NCBI GenBank assembly: GCA_965215055.1 | Contig: OZ244046.1 | Location: forward strand, 620,001-684,000 | Direction: 5' to 3' | Source of the DNA: G965215055 sp965215055 | GTDB taxonomy: Bacteria > Pseudomonadota > Gammaproteobacteria > UBA4575 | DNA length: 64,000 nucleotides | In this document: piece by piece, positions 22,355-30,846 of the stretch | Layout: each line of letters starts with the position of its first letter | How positions within the stretch are numbered: position 1 is the stretch's first letter | The notes under the pieces: model-generated | What the model saw: only the letters and a program-made list of their open reading frames with translations | Database searches by the model: none | Told to the model about the DNA's origin: nothing | Program-made: the position numbers and the translations under genes

Positions 22355-22945
22355 CTAGTATGGCTCGTTTGGTGCAATAGCCCTGATCTCCCCCGATTTT
22401 TCATACAATAATACCCATAGATTTAATCGTCGACGAAGGGGCAAACGAACACGTCGCTCCAGTTCTTTTAGATATTGTGTAGAATCTGGAAGAGCTAATC
22501 CAAGAAATACCTTTGCATTTTTTGCCAGCTCTAGTTCTGGCGGAGGAGTCTCTTCATAGTAAGAAACAGCGCTGGCTAATGCCCTGTCAAAACTGTTGCG
22601 ATACGTTGAAGGCTTACCCATACCAGCCCCTTTGCACTCGACTATCCACCATTCATTTTCTGAAATCGCCACTACATCTGGACCGGAGCCAACAAACTCT
22701 GGTTCAAACGATGTACCTTCAAACAAATTTTTAACTCGAGTTTTGATTGAGTTGGTGTCAATACCTTTTCCGGATGGCGGGGAAACTTGATATGGCAATA
22801 TGCCTCTCTTCACAAGAAATTCAATGGTAGCAAGCAGTACTTTACCTTCGCCAACTACTTCCACCCGCTCATAATCATCACGGCCCTGTCCGACAGTTGG
22901 CAAGGCACATACCAGGAAAACGGCCAGCAGAACAGCGCGCAACAT
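22355..22945 (-). CDS. Exported protein with PD-(D/E)XK-like motif
   Basis: The function is unknown. I take the ATG at 22943-22945, preceded by AGAGGAG; a GTG one codon upstream is also possible. Residues 1-21 form a clear Sec signal peptide (MLRAVLLAVFLVCALPTVGQ). The mature part has a helix (VLLATIEFLVKRG), then GPDVVAISENEWWIVECKG, which fits the PD-X(n)-(D/E)XK metal-site pattern, and then a helix with SFDRALASAVSYY. This is the order of elements in the restriction-endonuclease-like fold. A nuclease with a signal peptide would work in the periplasm or outside the cell. The fold call is inference from short motifs; a non-catalytic relative is possible. It is convergent with ugd and follows the lipoprotein gene on the same strand. 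Confidence 0.6.
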   Translation of the reverse strand: MLRAVLLAVFLVCALPTVGQGRDDYERVEVVGEGKVLLATIEFLVKRGILPYQVSPPSGKGIDTNSIKTRVKNLFEGTSFEPEFVGSGPDVVAISENEWWIVECKGAGMGKPSTYRNSFDRALASAVSYYEETPPPELELAKNAKVFLGLALPDSTQYLKELERRVRLPLRRRLNLWVLLYEKSGEIRAIAPNEPY

Positions 22946-23050
22946 CACAAGCTCCTCTTCACGCTACGATTATAGTTGAAGCACTATCAAAAGAACGATT
23001 GTACCCAGAGGCTACGCTTGGCCAGTTGAACACTTATCAGAGGTATTAGC

Positions 23051-23797
23051 CTAGTCGGGACTGAAGAGGAAATAGAAACCGTAGTGCTGACTAACGAGAT
23101 GGACGTTGAGATGTGGGTCGGAGGTGAACAGGACGCCTTCGTAGAGGCCATTGACGGAATCACATGCCGTGATCTGCGTCTGTATACGATAGGCGTTATG
23201 GGCAGGGTTGATAATTTCGATGCGGCCCGAGTATTCACAGTCGACGGAATCACGGCCCGTAAGCGTCCCGTCCGACTGGATGGCAAATTCCGTCGTCAAA
23301 CCATCCGCGTCGGTATACGACCAGTTTCCCTGTATTGCGGTCAGAGACGACGGTACATCGTAGAGGAGATCATAGGCGAGATGAAGTTCACCGGTCGAGC
23401 CACCGTGTCGGGTAGCAAAGCGAGAGGAGATTTTGTTGTTTTCAACAAATTGACCAGTGAGCATGGCCGTATCAAAAGGGCCGCCGTCGAGGGCAAACAG
23501 AATATACTCTGAGGTATAGGCGCTGCCGTCCAGGGCCACGGTGCCGATGCATACAGCCTTGGCACTCCGGCTGAACGCGAAAGCTTTGTCGTTCAGATGC
23601 ACGGCAGTGAAATCAAAAGGTCCCTTGCCACTGTCAAACTCGAACTTGCCCGTCCAGATACCGTCCAGCGGCGCGGCCCTGATGGACGGCGTCATCTCTA
23701 CCGTCTCTGCAGACAGTGAGTCGGACTCGGAGACAGTCATCGCACAGCCGTACAGCAGCAGGCTAATCAGAACCGTGATAATTATTCTGAACAGCAT
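23051..23797 (-). CDS. Putative lipoprotein with two similar halves
   Basis: I recognise no family. The N-terminus (MLFRIIITVLISLLLYGC) is a lipoprotein signal with lipobox LLYGC, so Cys18 would be acylated. The mature region of 230 residues appears to hold two similar beta-rich units. One begins GIWTGKFEFDSGKGPFDF and the other GNWSYTDADGLTTEFAIQ. Each has a Trp at its start, a Cys about 40 residues on, and a conserved Tyr, so an internal duplication is likely. Its start overlaps the end of the HAD phosphatase gene by 16 bases, suggesting one transcript. Location in the outer membrane or periplasm is inferred. Confidence 0.7.
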   Translation of the reverse strand: MLFRIIITVLISLLLYGCAMTVSESDSLSAETVEMTPSIRAAPLDGIWTGKFEFDSGKGPFDFTAVHLNDKAFAFSRSAKAVCIGTVALDGSAYTSEYILFALDGGPFDTAMLTGQFVENNKISSRFATRHGGSTGELHLAYDLLYDVPSSLTAIQGNWSYTDADGLTTEFAIQSDGTLTGRDSVDCEYSGRIEIINPAHNAYRIQTQITACDSVNGLYEGVLFTSDPHLNVHLVSQHYGFYFLFSPD

Positions 23798-24471
23798 AAG
23801 GCTTCAGATTGTAGAATATTTTGCTGATAGTGCGAAATCTCGCTGGGCAGTTTGCCCATGTCTCTGAAGACGTGGTGAGCACCTGCAGCGATCAGCTTTT
23901 CTTCTTTCATCAGTTCGGCATAGCCGAACACGATCATTCCAGCGGCCACGGCTCCCCGCACTCCTAGGGGACTGTCTTCGATAACCAGGCATTTTTCAGG
24001 CTGTGAACAACCCATGCTGCGTGCGGCATGGAGATAAATATCGGGACTCGGTTTGGTGCAGGCAACATCGGAGGTACTGTAAAGCCTGCCTTCAAAAAAC
24101 CTGAGTAGACCGGTCCGAGCCAGGGTAGCCTTCATTTTCGCATAGGAGCCGCCCGAGGCAATGCAATAGGGAATGGAAATCTCCGCCAGCACCTGCTCGA
24201 TGCCCGATACGGCTGTCAGCGACCTTTGCAATGCACTGTCCATATCGCTCCTGTAGCGCATTATGAGATCAGCAGGAGGTTTAACGCCGAGCATTTGCTC
24301 GACGATGGTTAAAATCTGCGATTGGGGTTGGCCGATGAACGTTTCGTACACGGTGTATGGATCAAGCGACAGGCCGCATTCTTCTTGTAGCACCTTGGCA
24401 AACACGTCGGCAGCTATTCTTTCGCTGTCCACGATAACGCCGTCACAATCGAAGATAAGCAGTTCAAACAT
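23782..24471 (-). CDS. HAD-family phosphatase, beta-phosphoglucomutase-like
   Basis: Enzymes of this subfamily (HAD subfamily IA) dephosphorylate or isomerise sugar phosphates through an aspartyl-phosphate. Starting at ATG 24469-24471, the 229-residue product begins MFELLIFDCDGVIVDSE, motif I with both aspartates. Motif II is the Ser of CIASGGSYAKM, the conserved Lys lies in CTKPSPDIYL, and motif IV is VIEDSPLGV. A helical cap domain lies between residues 18 and 85. The frame is open for 45 more codons upstream to a TTG, but this part matches nothing in HAD proteins. The substrate is unknown; sugar phosphate is the default guess. Confidence 0.85.
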   Translation of the reverse strand: MFELLIFDCDGVIVDSERIAADVFAKVLQEECGLSLDPYTVYETFIGQPQSQILTIVEQMLGVKPPADLIMRYRSDMDSALQRSLTAVSGIEQVLAEISIPYCIASGGSYAKMKATLARTGLLRFFEGRLYSTSDVACTKPSPDIYLHAARSMGCSQPEKCLVIEDSPLGVRGAVAAGMIVFGYAELMKEEKLIAAGAHHVFRDMGKLPSEISHYQQNILQSEALCCSE

Positions 24472-24533
24472 CTTGCTGCAACGTTTCCGCTCTATGGAAC
24501 GGGATAATATCTTCCATTCTTTATTAAGATTTA

Positions 24534-24616
24534 CCCCTGACAGGGGCTTACACCAACCCTCGTTCCCCAGGCGAACCCTGCCTGCTAAAAGTACCTGAGA
24601 CGTCAAGACACATCAT
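24534..24616 (-). promoter_or_regulatory. 5' leader of the HAD gene with short ORF and hairpin
   Basis: Between tRNA-Thr and the HAD start, a very strong Shine-Dalgarno AGGAGGAG (24617-24624) precedes ATGATG and a 22-codon frame (24548-24616) that begins MMCLDVSGTF and ends in TAA. Directly after it lies the hairpin CCCCT-GTC-AGGGG (24534-24546). By contrast the HAD start has only a weak ribosome site. A translated leader that affects the downstream gene is possible. Alternatively the strong site serves a TTG at 24606 that would extend HAD by 45 residues. Confidence 0.35.
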
Positions 24617-24678
24617 CTCCTCCTGCGGGCAACTATTGCATAGTCAATACCGACTTCCTTGTTCTTCCGCTGGCTGGT

Positions 24679-24754
24679 TGGAGCTGGCGATAGGAATCGA
24701 ACCTACGACCTGCTGATTACAAATCAGCTGCTCTGCCAACTGAGCTACGCCAGC
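24679..24754 (-). tRNA. tRNA-Thr (anticodon TGT)
   Basis: The minus strand folds into a 76-base cloverleaf with acceptor GCTGGCG and CGCCAGC plus encoded TCCA, D-arm AGCTCAGTTGGCAGAGC, anticodon loop TTTGTAA and T-arm GTAGGTTCGATTCCTAT. It lies downstream of coaX, as thrU lies downstream of coaA in Escherichia coli, but is parted from tRNA-Tyr by about 4 kb. Confidence 0.97.
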
Positions 24755-24896
24755 ACGCTATGAACAATATAAATGAGTGTATCATTGTTCACTGATTAAA
24801 GTATTGTCTGGCCTAGGTAAAGGCAGATAAACGATAAAGTGCTGGCCAAACTGTCTGAACTCAACCCTGGAGTCGGACATGTGGAGCAACAGTTAT

Positions 24897-25649
24897 TCAG
24901 TTCCCCATCCTTCTGGCAACGATTGCCAAGCTGTCCAGTACCAACTGCGGTTCTTGCACAACTTCGCGGGCATGCAAGTACGCAACAACCTTGGCAGCGT
25001 GTCCACCCGTTACGATAACCCTGTCCAGTGAACCATAGTGCGCCTGCATGGTATCTACGGCCTGTTGTATGCCTCCCGTAACGGCGATGAGACATCCCGT
25101 ATGGGCAGCATCGAGCGTATTCGCTGCAAAAATATCAAATTTCCCTCCTGCCTCGTAGTGGGCAATACCGGTATCCGCACATAATGCCCGCTGCATACTT
25201 GCCGCACCCGGCAAGATCACACCACCGCGATGAATGCCGTTGGCATCCAGCACATCAATCGTAACCGCGGTGCCATAGTCGACGATGCACTTGTCGCCGT
25301 CAAACTTTTCATGCACTGCTATCATCACTGCCAGACGATCAGCACCCAACTGAGCAGGGTTTGCATAGCCAAGCCGAATGCCAAAGGTCTCCGTACATGG
25401 ATTGAGAAAATAACAATCATTCAGCTTATGACTACCGAGCCACTGCGTTAATTCACGGTTGAAACTTTCATCCAGCACGGAACAGATAATCGCCTGCCTT
25501 GGCAGAGTGGTTTGTTCGCGCAGAATGGATTCGATGACGGCAAGCCTGTTTTCCTTATTATAAAGGCGTGGTTCATGACAAGTAATTTTCCCGCCTGCGA
25601 GCATGGCGGATTTGCAGCAGCTGTTGCCGAGATCAAGTAACCACTTCAT
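24897..25649 (-). CDS. coaX: Type III pantothenate kinase
   Basis: CoaX phosphorylates pantothenate, the first step of coenzyme A synthesis, without CoA feedback in characterised members. The product is 250 residues. It starts MKWLLDLGNSCCKSAML with the phosphate-binding DLGNS motif. Further on are NPAQLGADRLAVMIAVHEKF, the catalytic aspartate region VDYGTAVTIDVLD and the GGVILPG loop. Its ATG overlaps the birA stop (ATGA), so the pair is co-translated as in other proteobacteria. Confidence 0.94.
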   Translation of the reverse strand: MKWLLDLGNSCCKSAMLAGGKITCHEPRLYNKENRLAVIESILREQTTLPRQAIICSVLDESFNRELTQWLGSHKLNDCYFLNPCTETFGIRLGYANPAQLGADRLAVMIAVHEKFDGDKCIVDYGTAVTIDVLDANGIHRGGVILPGAASMQRALCADTGIAHYEAGGKFDIFAANTLDAAHTGCLIAVTGGIQQAVDTMQAHYGSLDRVIVTGGHAAKVVAYLHAREVVQEPQLVLDSLAIVARRMGN

Positions 25650-26461
25650 AGCCTTATTTCGCTTACATGCGCATCGTGCAGGTGCCTTGTTTTGCCGTTT
25701 GATGTCACAATCAACCGCCCCTGACTGTCAATGCCCTTGGCAACGCCACCGTCGCTCCGACTATTACACGTGAATCGAATGACACGGTTGCGCATGGCGT
25801 CATAACGGCTCCAGATAGCGGGCAGGTTTGTCAGCACGTTATTCTCCATACCGGCCAATGTCGTAGTCAATGCAACGATTATCTGCGCGGCCAGCTCATC
25901 TCTGGACAGCTTCCGGTCCGGTATTATCGAGATGAGATTCTGCCAGTGAATTTCCCGCGGCGCGTCCATCGTCTTTGACGTGGTGGACGCAGCGACATTC
26001 AGCCCTACACCAACGACCAAGCGCCGGTGTGCCTGGCCTGACTTTTGCTCTATCAGTATGCCGCCCAGCTTTCTGTCCTGCACGCAAATATCGTTCGGCC
26101 ACTTGAGTTGAACGCCGCTGCACTTAAGCTGTTCAAACAGTTTTGCAATTGCGATTAACAACCATAGCCCCAGCGTTGCGTACCTGCTTTTCCATTCTGC
26201 CAGTGGATACGACAACGACAGATAAATATTGCCAGGCGGCGACCACCACGTGTGCCCAAATCGCCCTCGTCCCTGCGTCTGCTGCTCCGCAATACAGACC
26301 GCTATCTCGTTGCCGACTTCCTTGTGCAGAAGATAGTCATTAGTGGACGTGACACTGTCGAACACGTCGAGGCAGCCGACGTTGTCTACGCCCAGCCGCA
26401 CCAAGTGACTACGTACAGTGTCTGCACACGTGGGCAAAAGGATGTCATTGCGGAGCATCAT
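25646..26461 (-). CDS. birA: Biotin--[acetyl-CoA-carboxylase] ligase, without repressor domain
   Basis: BirA makes biotinyl-AMP and attaches biotin to the AccB subunit of acetyl-CoA carboxylase. The product has 271 residues. The catalytic motif EQQTQGRGRFGHTW, the KWPNDICV segment and the LGGILIEQ strand are present, and a small C-terminal beta domain follows. The N-terminal helix-turn-helix of bifunctional BirA is absent: only about 35 residues precede the catalytic core. It should therefore be an enzyme but not a repressor of biotin genes. Confidence 0.93.
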   Translation of the reverse strand: MMLRNDILLPTCADTVRSHLVRLGVDNVGCLDVFDSVTSTNDYLLHKEVGNEIAVCIAEQQTQGRGRFGHTWWSPPGNIYLSLSYPLAEWKSRYATLGLWLLIAIAKLFEQLKCSGVQLKWPNDICVQDRKLGGILIEQKSGQAHRRLVVGVGLNVAASTTSKTMDAPREIHWQNLISIIPDRKLSRDELAAQIIVALTTTLAGMENNVLTNLPAIWSRYDAMRNRVIRFTCNSRSDGGVAKGIDSQGRLIVTSNGKTRHLHDAHVSEIRL

Positions 26462-26729
26462 GATCAGGTTTCCCGAAATATAAATTCAGACCAGTTCCTT
26501 TACAATTGTCAATATATTCGAAGCAACACACATTAAAAACGACATTGGATAGCACAAAGCCGTTCTATTTCGGCAGTCGACACTGTTACATAATTACCTG
26601 TTTGTTGTCATGGATTTAGACTTTTTTCGTTGCAGTATTTTCACATCACCAACTTCCAAAAAAGCACGCTTAAGTACATTGAGTAGAATTGAGTAGATAA
26701 GCGGTAGAATTCAGGGTATTTTCGATTAA

Positions 26730-28421
26730 ATGAAAACGACCGCTCAGACTCCGGTACCGCACGGGAATTTTATCCGCGAGATCATCAATGAAGACGTTGC
26801 GTGCGGCAAGAATAACGGCGTGGTCGTTACACGCTTTCCCCCCGAACCAAACGGCTATTTGCATATCGGACACGCCAAGTCGATCTGCCTTAACTTCGGC
26901 ATCGCGCAGGATTACGACGGCCGCTGCAATCTGCGCTTTGACGACACCAATCCGGATAAGGAAAACGAGGAGTATATTCACGCCATCAAGCGGGACGTGC
27001 AATGGCTGGGTTTTGAATGGTCGGAGTTGAAGTTCGCATCGGATTACTTCGAACAACTATATCAGTATGCACTGCAGCTGATTAAAAAAAACAAGGCGTA
27101 CGTTTGCAGTCTCAACGCGGAAGAAATCCGTCGGCAACGCGGCACACTGACCGAAGCTGGTATGAAAAGTCCCTACCGCAACCGCAGCGTGGAAGAAAAT
27201 CTCGATTTGTTCAAGCGTATGCGCTCCGGTGAATTCAAGCAGGGCGCACACGTGTTACGTGCGAAAATCGACATGGCTTCACCGAACATCAACATGCGGG
27301 ATCCCGTTCTGTACCGCATTAAATTTTCCACGCATCCAAGAACGAGGGACGCATGGTGCATCTACCCCATGTACGACTATACTCATTGCATTTCGGATGC
27401 ACTGGAAGGCGTGACACACTCCTTGTGCACGCTTGAGTTTGAGGACCATCGCCCGCTGTACGATTGGGTACTAAATGAACTGGACCTGCCTTGCCATCCG
27501 CAGCAGATAGAATTTGCCAGACTGGCGCTTGATTACACGATTACCAGCAAGCGCAAACTGAATCTACTGGTAGCAGAAGACCTCGTCGAAGGATGGGATG
27601 ACCCGCGTATGCCGACGATTTCCGGAATGCGCCGGCGTGGTTTTACACCAGCATCCATCCGCAATTTCTGTGAGCGCATCGGCGTTACCAAAAAAGACGC
27701 ATCCATAGAGATGGGGGTTTTGGAAAACTGCATACGCGAGGATTTGGACCCCGTTGCAAAGCGCATCATGTGTGTATTGAGACCGTTGAAAGTGGTACTT
27801 GAAAATTATCCCTCCGGACAGGAAGAGATGCTGTCAGTACGCAATCATCCCAAGGACTTGGAGCTTGGTATGCGTGCTGTTCCCTTTTCCAATACGCTCT
27901 ACATCGAGCGTGATGATTTCATGGAGCATCCCTCGAAAAACTTCTTTCGGCTGGCACCCGGCAAGGAGGTACGCCTGCGCCATGCGTATAACATTGTCTG
28001 CGAGGAGATCGTCAAAGATGACGCAGGCAGGGTGATTGAGTTGCGTTGCAACTATGATCCGGGCAGCAAGGGACAAAAGGGCACGAAAAAAAGGCCCAAG
28101 GGAATCATCCACTGGGTATCGGCCGGACATGCCCTCAACGTTGAGGCACATCTGTATGACCGTATACTTGACACGCCCTGCCCAGCTGCTGGCGAAGACT
28201 GGAGTGCAGCGTTCAACTCAAATTCTCTTGAGGTGCTGAGGGATTGTAAAATTGAACCTGCCGCGAAGGATTTTGCGGCAGAGGATCGTGTACAGTTCGA
28301 AAGGCAGGGTTATTTCTGTCTGGATGGCAAAGATGGCACCCAGCAGCAACTAATCTTTAATCGTATTGTCACTCTCCGCGATAGCTGGGCAAAAATCGAA
28401 GAGCGGAATAAGAACAAATAG
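26730..28421 (+). CDS. glnS: Glutaminyl-tRNA synthetase
   Basis: GlnRS charges tRNA-Gln directly with glutamine. The class I signature appears as PPEPNGYLHIGHAKS, and the KMSKS-equivalent as TSKRKLNLLV. The product has 563 residues, near the 554 of Escherichia coli, with the two C-terminal beta-barrels that read the anticodon. It diverges from birA across a 268-base gap. A direct repeat TTGAGTAGAA/TTGAGTAGAT lies at 26679-26698, upstream of the start. The cell also has GatB (right edge), which would then serve Asn-tRNA synthesis. Confidence 0.97.
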   Translation: MKTTAQTPVPHGNFIREIINEDVACGKNNGVVVTRFPPEPNGYLHIGHAKSICLNFGIAQDYDGRCNLRFDDTNPDKENEEYIHAIKRDVQWLGFEWSELKFASDYFEQLYQYALQLIKKNKAYVCSLNAEEIRRQRGTLTEAGMKSPYRNRSVEENLDLFKRMRSGEFKQGAHVLRAKIDMASPNINMRDPVLYRIKFSTHPRTRDAWCIYPMYDYTHCISDALEGVTHSLCTLEFEDHRPLYDWVLNELDLPCHPQQIEFARLALDYTITSKRKLNLLVAEDLVEGWDDPRMPTISGMRRRGFTPASIRNFCERIGVTKKDASIEMGVLENCIREDLDPVAKRIMCVLRPLKVVLENYPSGQEEMLSVRNHPKDLELGMRAVPFSNTLYIERDDFMEHPSKNFFRLAPGKEVRLRHAYNIVCEEIVKDDAGRVIELRCNYDPGSKGQKGTKKRPKGIIHWVSAGHALNVEAHLYDRILDTPCPAAGEDWSAAFNSNSLEVLRDCKIEPAAKDFAAEDRVQFERQGYFCLDGKDGTQQQLIFNRIVTLRDSWAKIEERNKNK

Positions 28422-28433
28422 TACTTCCCTACC

Positions 28434-28826
28434 CTAAAAATGCCAGACTTGGCCATCAGACGCATCGCTCAGGAACGCAGTCAATCCCATCGGTTCCGAG
28501 ATGAAGCCTTCCATATCGTCCTGCTTGATTTCAAGTATGTCGATCGCCATTGAGCAGGGAAAAATTTTTGCGTCACCGTACTCTACGGCCTGTTGAAACA
28601 GGGTTTTGAAGTCTGGCGCATTTTTTTCTTCTATCAATCTGCCCATCTCACCTTCGGCAGGTGCCTTCTCCATGTTGTCCTTGACGAAAAACTTCAGCGC
28701 ATTCATTGACAGAAATACGGCTACGTCATTGCCGCTCACCGCACCCACTGAGGCCACCATCGCAGCCATTTGCAACTGCTCCCGATTACCTGAAGTAACC
28801 ATCACGCTAATTTTATCTGCTGCCAT
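28434..28826 (-). CDS. DsrE-family protein
   Basis: DsrE/DsrF-like proteins are small alpha/beta proteins, some of which relay sulfane sulfur through a conserved cysteine; many are of unknown role. Start at ATG 28824-28826 (MAADKISVMVTSG) gives 130 residues; a GTG two codons up is possible. The fold signature is the first strand, the GNREQLQMAAMVASVGAVSG helix, the DVAVFLSMNAL strand and the Cys in DAKIFPCSMAIDIL. It contains the segment EPMGLTAFLSDA typical of the peroxiredoxin-like DsrE group. It ends a minus-strand run with hisI, mscS and a zinc-finger protein and is convergent with glnS. Confidence 0.82.
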   Translation of the reverse strand: MAADKISVMVTSGNREQLQMAAMVASVGAVSGNDVAVFLSMNALKFFVKDNMEKAPAEGEMGRLIEEKNAPDFKTLFQQAVEYGDAKIFPCSMAIDILEIKQDDMEGFISEPMGLTAFLSDASDGQVWHF

Positions 28827-28956
28827 ACCCACCCCGCTAAAAACAGACTTTTATATTTAAGCGGCCGCCACCCGGGCCTTCCTGAGAACAGTAATGTACA
28901 GGATTACAAAGAAATTACAAAAAGGGCACACTGTACGAAGCAATTTTTGCACGACT

Positions 28957-29142
28957 TCAATCCTTGAACTGGCTGGCCGGCTGTTTTTCAAAGCGCTTGC
29001 CGCAGTAGTAGCAGATTACCCACGATTCGTTGCCAAACGGCAGGTAGACCAGTGGATGGCCTGCACTGCCACCACCGTCACATGCCACTTCCGTTGCGTT
29101 GGCATCAACGAGTTCCACGCGCGCTGGGCTGGCGGCCTTCAT
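28957..29142 (-). CDS. Zinc-finger CHCC protein (NDUFS6-like)
   Basis: The 61-residue product carries the pattern of the zf-CHCC family: Cys in EVACDGGGS, His in GHPLVYLP and a CYYC pair in WVICYYCGKRFEK. In mitochondria the related NDUFS6 subunit binds zinc in complex I; small bacterial members have no settled function. It lies 51 bases downstream of mscS and upstream of the dsrE-like gene on the same strand. The identification rests on the metal ligands and size. Confidence 0.85.
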   Translation of the reverse strand: MKAASPARVELVDANATEVACDGGGSAGHPLVYLPFGNESWVICYYCGKRFEKQPASQFKD

Positions 29143-29193
29143 GGAAATCTAACAAATGGTCGTGCACGTATCATCTTACTGCATGGTTGAAAA

Positions 29194-30267
29194 TCAAGCG
29201 GACGGTATACTCTTTATGTACACGTCCTGCTTGGTATACGGAATCTCGATTGCCAACTCCATGAATCGCTTATATACCGCAGTGTACAACTGGTCCAGTA
29301 CCAGCCCCCGCAACACCGGCATTTCTATCCAGCAGAGTAGCTCAAAGTCCAGGCTCGAATTGCCAAAATTGCGAAAGCGCACGCGGGGCTCCGGTATTTT
29401 GCAGACCTTATCGTTTTCAACGGCGACCTGTTGCAATACTTCGCGCACCTGATCCACGTTGCTGCCGTAGGCAACGCCTACCCGGACCCGAATTCTGTGC
29501 TTAGTACTGGGGCCACCAGCCTCGTTGGTGATCTTGGCATTGCCCATAACGGAGTTCGGAACGGTGATTTCCACGTCGTCGCGCGTCAACAGCCTGGTGC
29601 TGCGTATACCAATGTGCGTAACTTTCCCGCGCTCGCCCGAATCCAGCACAATGTAGTCGCCCAGCTTATAGGGTGCGTCAGCCAGGATGAATACTCCTGC
29701 GAACAGATTTGCCAAGGTATCCTTGGCAGCAAAGCTGATCACAATGCCGATAATACCCGCCGAGGCAAGCCAAACGGAAACATCTATACCCCAGGATATG
29801 AATAGAAAATAGACGGCCGAAGCGACGACGAAAATTATTACCAGATTAGTAAACAAAGGTAGGGTGCTTTTTTGCACGAAACGGCTTTGCTTCTCACTGG
29901 TACTCGCCTTATTGAGGAAAAACTTGGCCAACCTGATTACAACAAAAGTCCAGATAATGACGACAATAGTCTTCAGCACTGACGTCGTTATAAACGTTAC
30001 GTTGTCCGGCATGTGCAGTGCCCGCACCGCCTGCCCCAAACCGGCAATCACCAGACTGACAAACAACGGCTTCTTCAAGAGATCGAGAACACTGCCATTG
30101 CTTGCCATGGTTGTCCTGATAACAATCTGCTTCAGGAGGTAAACGATTACAAAGTTCACAAGCAGAGCAAAAAGCGTAAAAATCAAGACAATCCCCAGCG
30201 CATGCACGTAGGGATTGGCGTCAAATACTGCAACCCAGGAATGATATAGTGCTTGAACCTTACCCAT
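29194..30267 (-). CDS. MscS-family mechanosensitive channel
   Basis: Members open under membrane tension and release solutes on osmotic downshock. The product has 357 residues. Four hydrophobic segments occupy the first 190 residues, the last being the pore helix region (AGIIGIVISFAAKDTLANLFAG), which has the AAKDTLAN signature of MscS TM3. A cytoplasmic beta domain follows with DYIVLDSGERGKVTHIGIRS. It has one to two more spans than Escherichia coli MscS. Its N-terminus lies 23 bases after hisI. Confidence 0.9.
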   Translation of the reverse strand: MGKVQALYHSWVAVFDANPYVHALGIVLIFTLFALLVNFVIVYLLKQIVIRTTMASNGSVLDLLKKPLFVSLVIAGLGQAVRALHMPDNVTFITTSVLKTIVVIIWTFVVIRLAKFFLNKASTSEKQSRFVQKSTLPLFTNLVIIFVVASAVYFLFISWGIDVSVWLASAGIIGIVISFAAKDTLANLFAGVFILADAPYKLGDYIVLDSGERGKVTHIGIRSTRLLTRDDVEITVPNSVMGNAKITNEAGGPSTKHRIRVRVGVAYGSNVDQVREVLQQVAVENDKVCKIPEPRVRFRNFGNSSLDFELLCWIEMPVLRGLVLDQLYTAVYKRFMELAIEIPYTKQDVYIKSIPSA

Positions 30268-30290
30268 CGAAACTGCGTGACAGGTACGGC

Positions 30291-30776
30291 TTACAACTTG
30301 GTGGGGTTAGGTGCATCTCCATACACTTGCTCGGGATCAAATACTTTTCTATATTCCCTGTATTCCATTTCAACGGGGGTATCGCCCAGCTTGTGCCCGG
30401 TTTTAATCGCGCGGTAAAAACATGAGCGGTAACCGACGTGGCAACTTGCACCGCCTATTACGTCCACCCTCAGCCACACCGCGTCCTGATCATCGTCAAT
30501 GCGCAATTCGACGACTTTTTGTATGAGCCCGCTGGTGGAACCCTTGTGCCACAGACACTGCCGGCTGCGGCTCCAATAATGCGCTTCACCCGTTTCTATA
30601 GTTTTTGCAAGTGCCTCTGCATTCATATAGCCCAGCATCAGCAGTTCTCCTGATTCAGCATCAGTAGTCACCGCGGGAATCAAGCCGTGTTCGTCAAACT
30701 TCGGGGCCAGCAGCCTGCCCTCTTCGACTTCCTTGACGGATTCTCGTCCGCTCAACCATTTGTACCGTGTTGCCAT
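30291..30776 (-). CDS. hisI: Phosphoribosyl-AMP cyclohydrolase
   Basis: HisI opens the purine ring of phosphoribosyl-AMP in the third step of histidine synthesis. The product is 161 residues, a stand-alone form without the HisE pyrophosphatase half. Motifs are LMLGYMNAEAL, HYWSRSRQCLWHKGSTSG and the zinc ligands in GGASCHVGYRSCFYR. About 20 N-terminal and 30 C-terminal residues extend beyond the core. No other his genes are near. It heads the run hisI, mscS, zf-CHCC, dsrE-like. Confidence 0.93.
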   Translation of the reverse strand: MATRYKWLSGRESVKEVEEGRLLAPKFDEHGLIPAVTTDAESGELLMLGYMNAEALAKTIETGEAHYWSRSRQCLWHKGSTSGLIQKVVELRIDDDQDAVWLRVDVIGGASCHVGYRSCFYRAIKTGHKLGDTPVEMEYREYRKVFDPEQVYGDAPNPTKL

Positions 30777-30846
30777 AACAAGATGGATTATACAGAATCA
30801 TTTACTTAAACTCGCCTTGTCATTTGGACACTTGTAGAAACAGCAG

